A DNA stretch of 16,373 nucleotides from NCBI GenBank assembly GCA_004555425.1, contig SFID01000041.1, positions 1 to 16,373 of the forward strand, read 5' to 3'. Positions 14,681 through 16,373 of the stretch are shown here, one piece after another. This DNA is from Bacteroidales bacterium. Its GTDB lineage: Bacteria > Bacteroidota > Bacteroidia > Bacteroidales > Bacteroidaceae. Each line of letters starts with the position of its first letter. Positions within the stretch are counted from its first letter, which is position 1. Under the pieces are notes generated by a model. The model was not told where the DNA came from. It made no database searches and was given only the letters and a program-made list of their open reading frames with translations. A program made the translations under genes and the position numbers.

Positions 14681-15979
14681 GGATAGCAAAGAGTCCAACC
14701 CTTCTCCTCTGATATAAGCCCTTTTCACTTTGTTTAATGCGATCTCTGTGATGATATTTTTTTTCAGCAAACCAATGATGTCGTTTTTAGCAGTGGTTGG
14801 GCTTATTCCAAATTTTATCTGTAGATCTTTTATCGTTATTAAAGTTGTAGAATCATCCACGAATAATTTAATGATTTGTGCTTGGCGTTCATTGAAATCG
14901 CCCATGCGCAAATAAATATTTGCTGCTTTTTTCTCGTTTTGCTTGCTCTTGATATAATCTTGTAATTGCTTATAAGATTGTTCCAACACGCTTAGATTGT
15001 ACGAAACAAAGTAACCAATATCCATGCCATCAGCCTCTGTGTATAAGAACGCTTTTTCATAGGATTTTTTTGATTTGGCAATAACTCTTGAGATGGAGAG
15101 GTATTCTGTCAACTGGTATCCTTGCCTTAACATGTACCAATAAAACATAGCTCTGGCAGTACGTCCATTACCATCCGAAAAAGGATGAACGTAGGATATC
15201 ATAAAATGGATGGTTATTCCACGAATGATAGGATGAATAAATGGTTTGCTATTTCTTTCATTAAAAAACTCACAGAGGTTATCTACAAACTGAGGAATTT
15301 CCGTATAGGAAGGTGGAGTATGAACAGTTTCATGCGTGATACCATTCTCTACCACAACGTCATTATTGTTCCTAAAGCGTCCTGCGTCATCAGGATTCTG
15401 CATGGTTTTCTCTGTCATCAGACGATGTATCTGCAATAACAACTCTTCGGACAAAGGTTCATCTTTATGGCCAACAATAAATTGAATGGTTTGATAGTTA
15501 TTATGAATCATTTGTTGGTACTTGTCCCTCGGAGTCATTTTCTTCCGAAGCATTTCTTTGGCGACCTTTCTTGTTGTTGCGGCTCCTTCCATTTGACTGG
15601 AATAGATGGCTTCTTCCATCAATGAACTAACAAGATATTGTTCCTTATTATTGGAATCAATAGATGAGTCTGCCTCCCAACTTCCTCCCCAATACATATC
15701 AAATTCATGACATATTCTCTGCATCACATTTGTCAAACTCAAATTCACGCCGTATTTCCCCCATACTTTTACCCTATTTTTTAGTCTGGAGGCTTTGACA
15801 AAGGTCCACAATCGCGTAGGCGTATATCCGGCAGGGCACTTTTTGTATTTTACAGTATCCCAATAATCGAAGGAGTCATTGATTCTTTCCACAATCTCTT
15901 CGATTTGTTTATTGGGCGGAGATATTAAAGCATTCAATAAATCTTCCTTATTTATTTCTGGAGTTCTTTCTATTACCAT
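14675..15979 (-). CDS. Fic family protein, class II, with C-terminal HTH
   Basis: The 434-aa product holds a complete Fic core motif, HPFSDGNGRTAR (residues 265-276, catalytic H265), which transfers AMP from ATP to target hydroxyls. Upstream is the autoinhibitory helix motif S127-x-x-x-E131-G132 (SSQMEG), so this is a class II Fic protein with its own N-terminal brake rather than a separate antitoxin. The N-terminal 110 residues hold a conserved WTFVKASRLKNRVKVWGKYG-like region of unknown role. Residues about 365-415 look like a winged HTH (TIKDLQIKFGISPTTAKNDIIGLLKK), suggesting DNA binding or self-regulation. Target unknown. The gene is clearly more AT-rich than all its neighbours, lies between short direct repeats and has its own promoter, all consistent with recent transfer. 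It converges on the patatin gene with a 50-bp gap. Confidence 0.88.
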   Translation of the reverse strand: MVIERTPEINKEDLLNALISPPNKQIEEIVERINDSFDYWDTVKYKKCPAGYTPTRLWTFVKASRLKNRVKVWGKYGVNLSLTNVMQRICHEFDMYWGGSWEADSSIDSNNKEQYLVSSLMEEAIYSSQMEGAATTRKVAKEMLRKKMTPRDKYQQMIHNNYQTIQFIVGHKDEPLSEELLLQIHRLMTEKTMQNPDDAGRFRNNNDVVVENGITHETVHTPPSYTEIPQFVDNLCEFFNERNSKPFIHPIIRGITIHFMISYVHPFSDGNGRTARAMFYWYMLRQGYQLTEYLSISRVIAKSKKSYEKAFLYTEADGMDIGYFVSYNLSVLEQSYKQLQDYIKSKQNEKKAANIYLRMGDFNERQAQIIKLFVDDSTTLITIKDLQIKFGISPTTAKNDIIGLLKKNIITEIALNKVKRAYIRGEGLDSLLSQ

Positions 15980-15995
15980 ACTACAGATTTTTGTG

Positions 15996-16027
15996 CAAAG
16001 TTGTCAAATTCTCTCCAGTCTTGCAAA
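15996..16027 (-). promoter_or_regulatory. Promoter of the Fic gene
   Basis: On the minus strand TTTG (complement of 16024-16027) is followed after exactly 20 bp by CAACTTTG (complement of 15996-16003), one mismatch from TAnnTTTG. This lies 17 bp before the ATG at 15979. The -33 element falls inside the right-hand direct repeat, so the segment between repeats would carry its promoter mostly with it. Confidence 0.45.
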
Positions 16028-16040
16028 CATTGGAAAGAAT
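16021..16040 (+). repeat. Direct repeat, right copy, upstream of the Fic gene
   Basis: TTGC-AAAC-ATTGGAAAGAAT; the 12-base core equals 14635-14646. With the left copy it brackets a segment of about 1.39 kb holding the Fic gene and its promoter. Confidence 0.45.
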
Positions 16041-16074
16041 TTTGTGGTTTCCCGTTGGCAATTTTACCATTTTA

Positions 16075-16218
16075 GGTAACTACTCAGGTTGTTACCCTGC
16101 GCAATTAGAATGATTCGTAAGATTCGTGTTAAAATAAACACCGCAAACCGCAGGTCCACACGTTGACTCGCAATCTGGAACGACCCGAGTAGAACCTCGC
16201 AATGGTAACTACTCAGGT
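16075..16218 (+). repeat. 15-bp direct repeat pair in the right intergenic region
   Basis: GGTAACTACTCAGGT occurs at 16075-16089 and again at 16204-16218, 129 bp apart. The first copy also forms a stem with GTTACC at 16091-16096. No gene I can support lies between 15980 and the end of the window; this repeat pair and the hairpins after it are what the region holds. Confidence 0.6.
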
Positions 16219-16284
16219 CAAAGTAGTGAGGAGTTGTCACACAAATCCTGTGGCCACTGATAAAACAAAAACCTAAAAACCCCC

Positions 16285-16366
16285 TTGCACTTGATGCAAA
16301 ATGTCTCTGGCGAGACATTTGATGCTGTGGCTGTCAGGAAATCCCTGAGCAAGCTCAGTGATTTCC
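16285..16366. repeat. Cluster of three hairpins at the right edge
   Basis: TTGCA/TGCAA (16285-16299), AAATGTCTC/GAGACATTT (16299-16320, 9 bp, loop TGGC) and GGAAATCCCTGAGC/GCTCAGTGATTTCC (16337-16366, 13 of 14 pairs, loop AA) follow one another closely. They resemble the left-hand array in style, with short strong stems and tiny loops, but lack its GTTTCA flank. The structure may continue past the window. Confidence 0.55.
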
Positions 16367-16373
16367 AGTCAGA

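Noticed and set aside
14675..15979. Fic toxin-antitoxin pair
   Set aside because: No small antitoxin gene lies next to it; the inhibitory motif is inside the Fic protein itself, so this is a self-inhibited class II protein.
16064..16318. 84-codon minus-strand frame at the right edge
   Set aside because: It spans both 15-bp direct repeats and a hairpin, has no recognisable domain and no promoter or ribosome site. I treat it as non-coding, with some doubt.

Overview
The window looks like a chromosomal segment from a Bacteroidales bacterium, plausibly Prevotellaceae or a relative (genus not determinable by eye). The reasons are two giant secreted proteins with type IX secretion (T9SS) C-terminal sorting domains, several promoter elements of the Bacteroidetes type (TAnnTTTG, some with TTTG about 20 bp upstream), and A-rich leaders with little Shine-Dalgarno sequence. 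Most of the coding DNA is GC-rich; only the Fic gene at the right end is clearly AT-rich.

Layout. Positions 1-310 hold no gene: there is an outward-facing promoter with operator-like inverted repeats, then a regular array of small hairpins, then a remnant of an Rpn/PD-(D/E)XK-type nuclease-transposase. Positions 592-9584 hold two tandem paralogous genes (about 1512 and 1438 aa) for multidomain T9SS-secreted adhesin-like proteins (propeller-like head, FN3-like repeats, cleaved-adhesin/choice-of-anchor-J-like jelly rolls, sorting tail), separated by a strong stem-loop. Positions 9585-9906 form a convergent intergenic region with a terminator, another copy of the hairpin unit and a 42-bp near-perfect inverted repeat. 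A minus-strand pair follows, a TM2-domain protein and a DUF2752 protein that overlap by 50 bp. Next is a minus-strand peptidase pair, aminopeptidase P (M24B) followed by an exported bleomycin-hydrolase-like C1 peptidase, ending in a clear terminator. A divergent promoter region with a palindrome separates this pair from a plus-strand YjjU-like patatin phospholipase. Last comes a minus-strand class II Fic protein with a C-terminal HTH, lying between short direct repeats, and a right-end intergenic region with more direct repeats and hairpins.

How it fits together. The adhesin pair points to a surface or extracellular binding role. The two peptidases could act in succession on peptides: the C1 enzyme trims N-terminal residues in the envelope, and PepP removes residues preceding proline in the cytoplasm. 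The most unusual material is non-coding: a family of hairpins with constant flanks and changing but still self-complementary stems, the large nested inverted repeat, and the apparently mobile Fic segment. No gene set here makes an obvious new defence or biosynthetic system.
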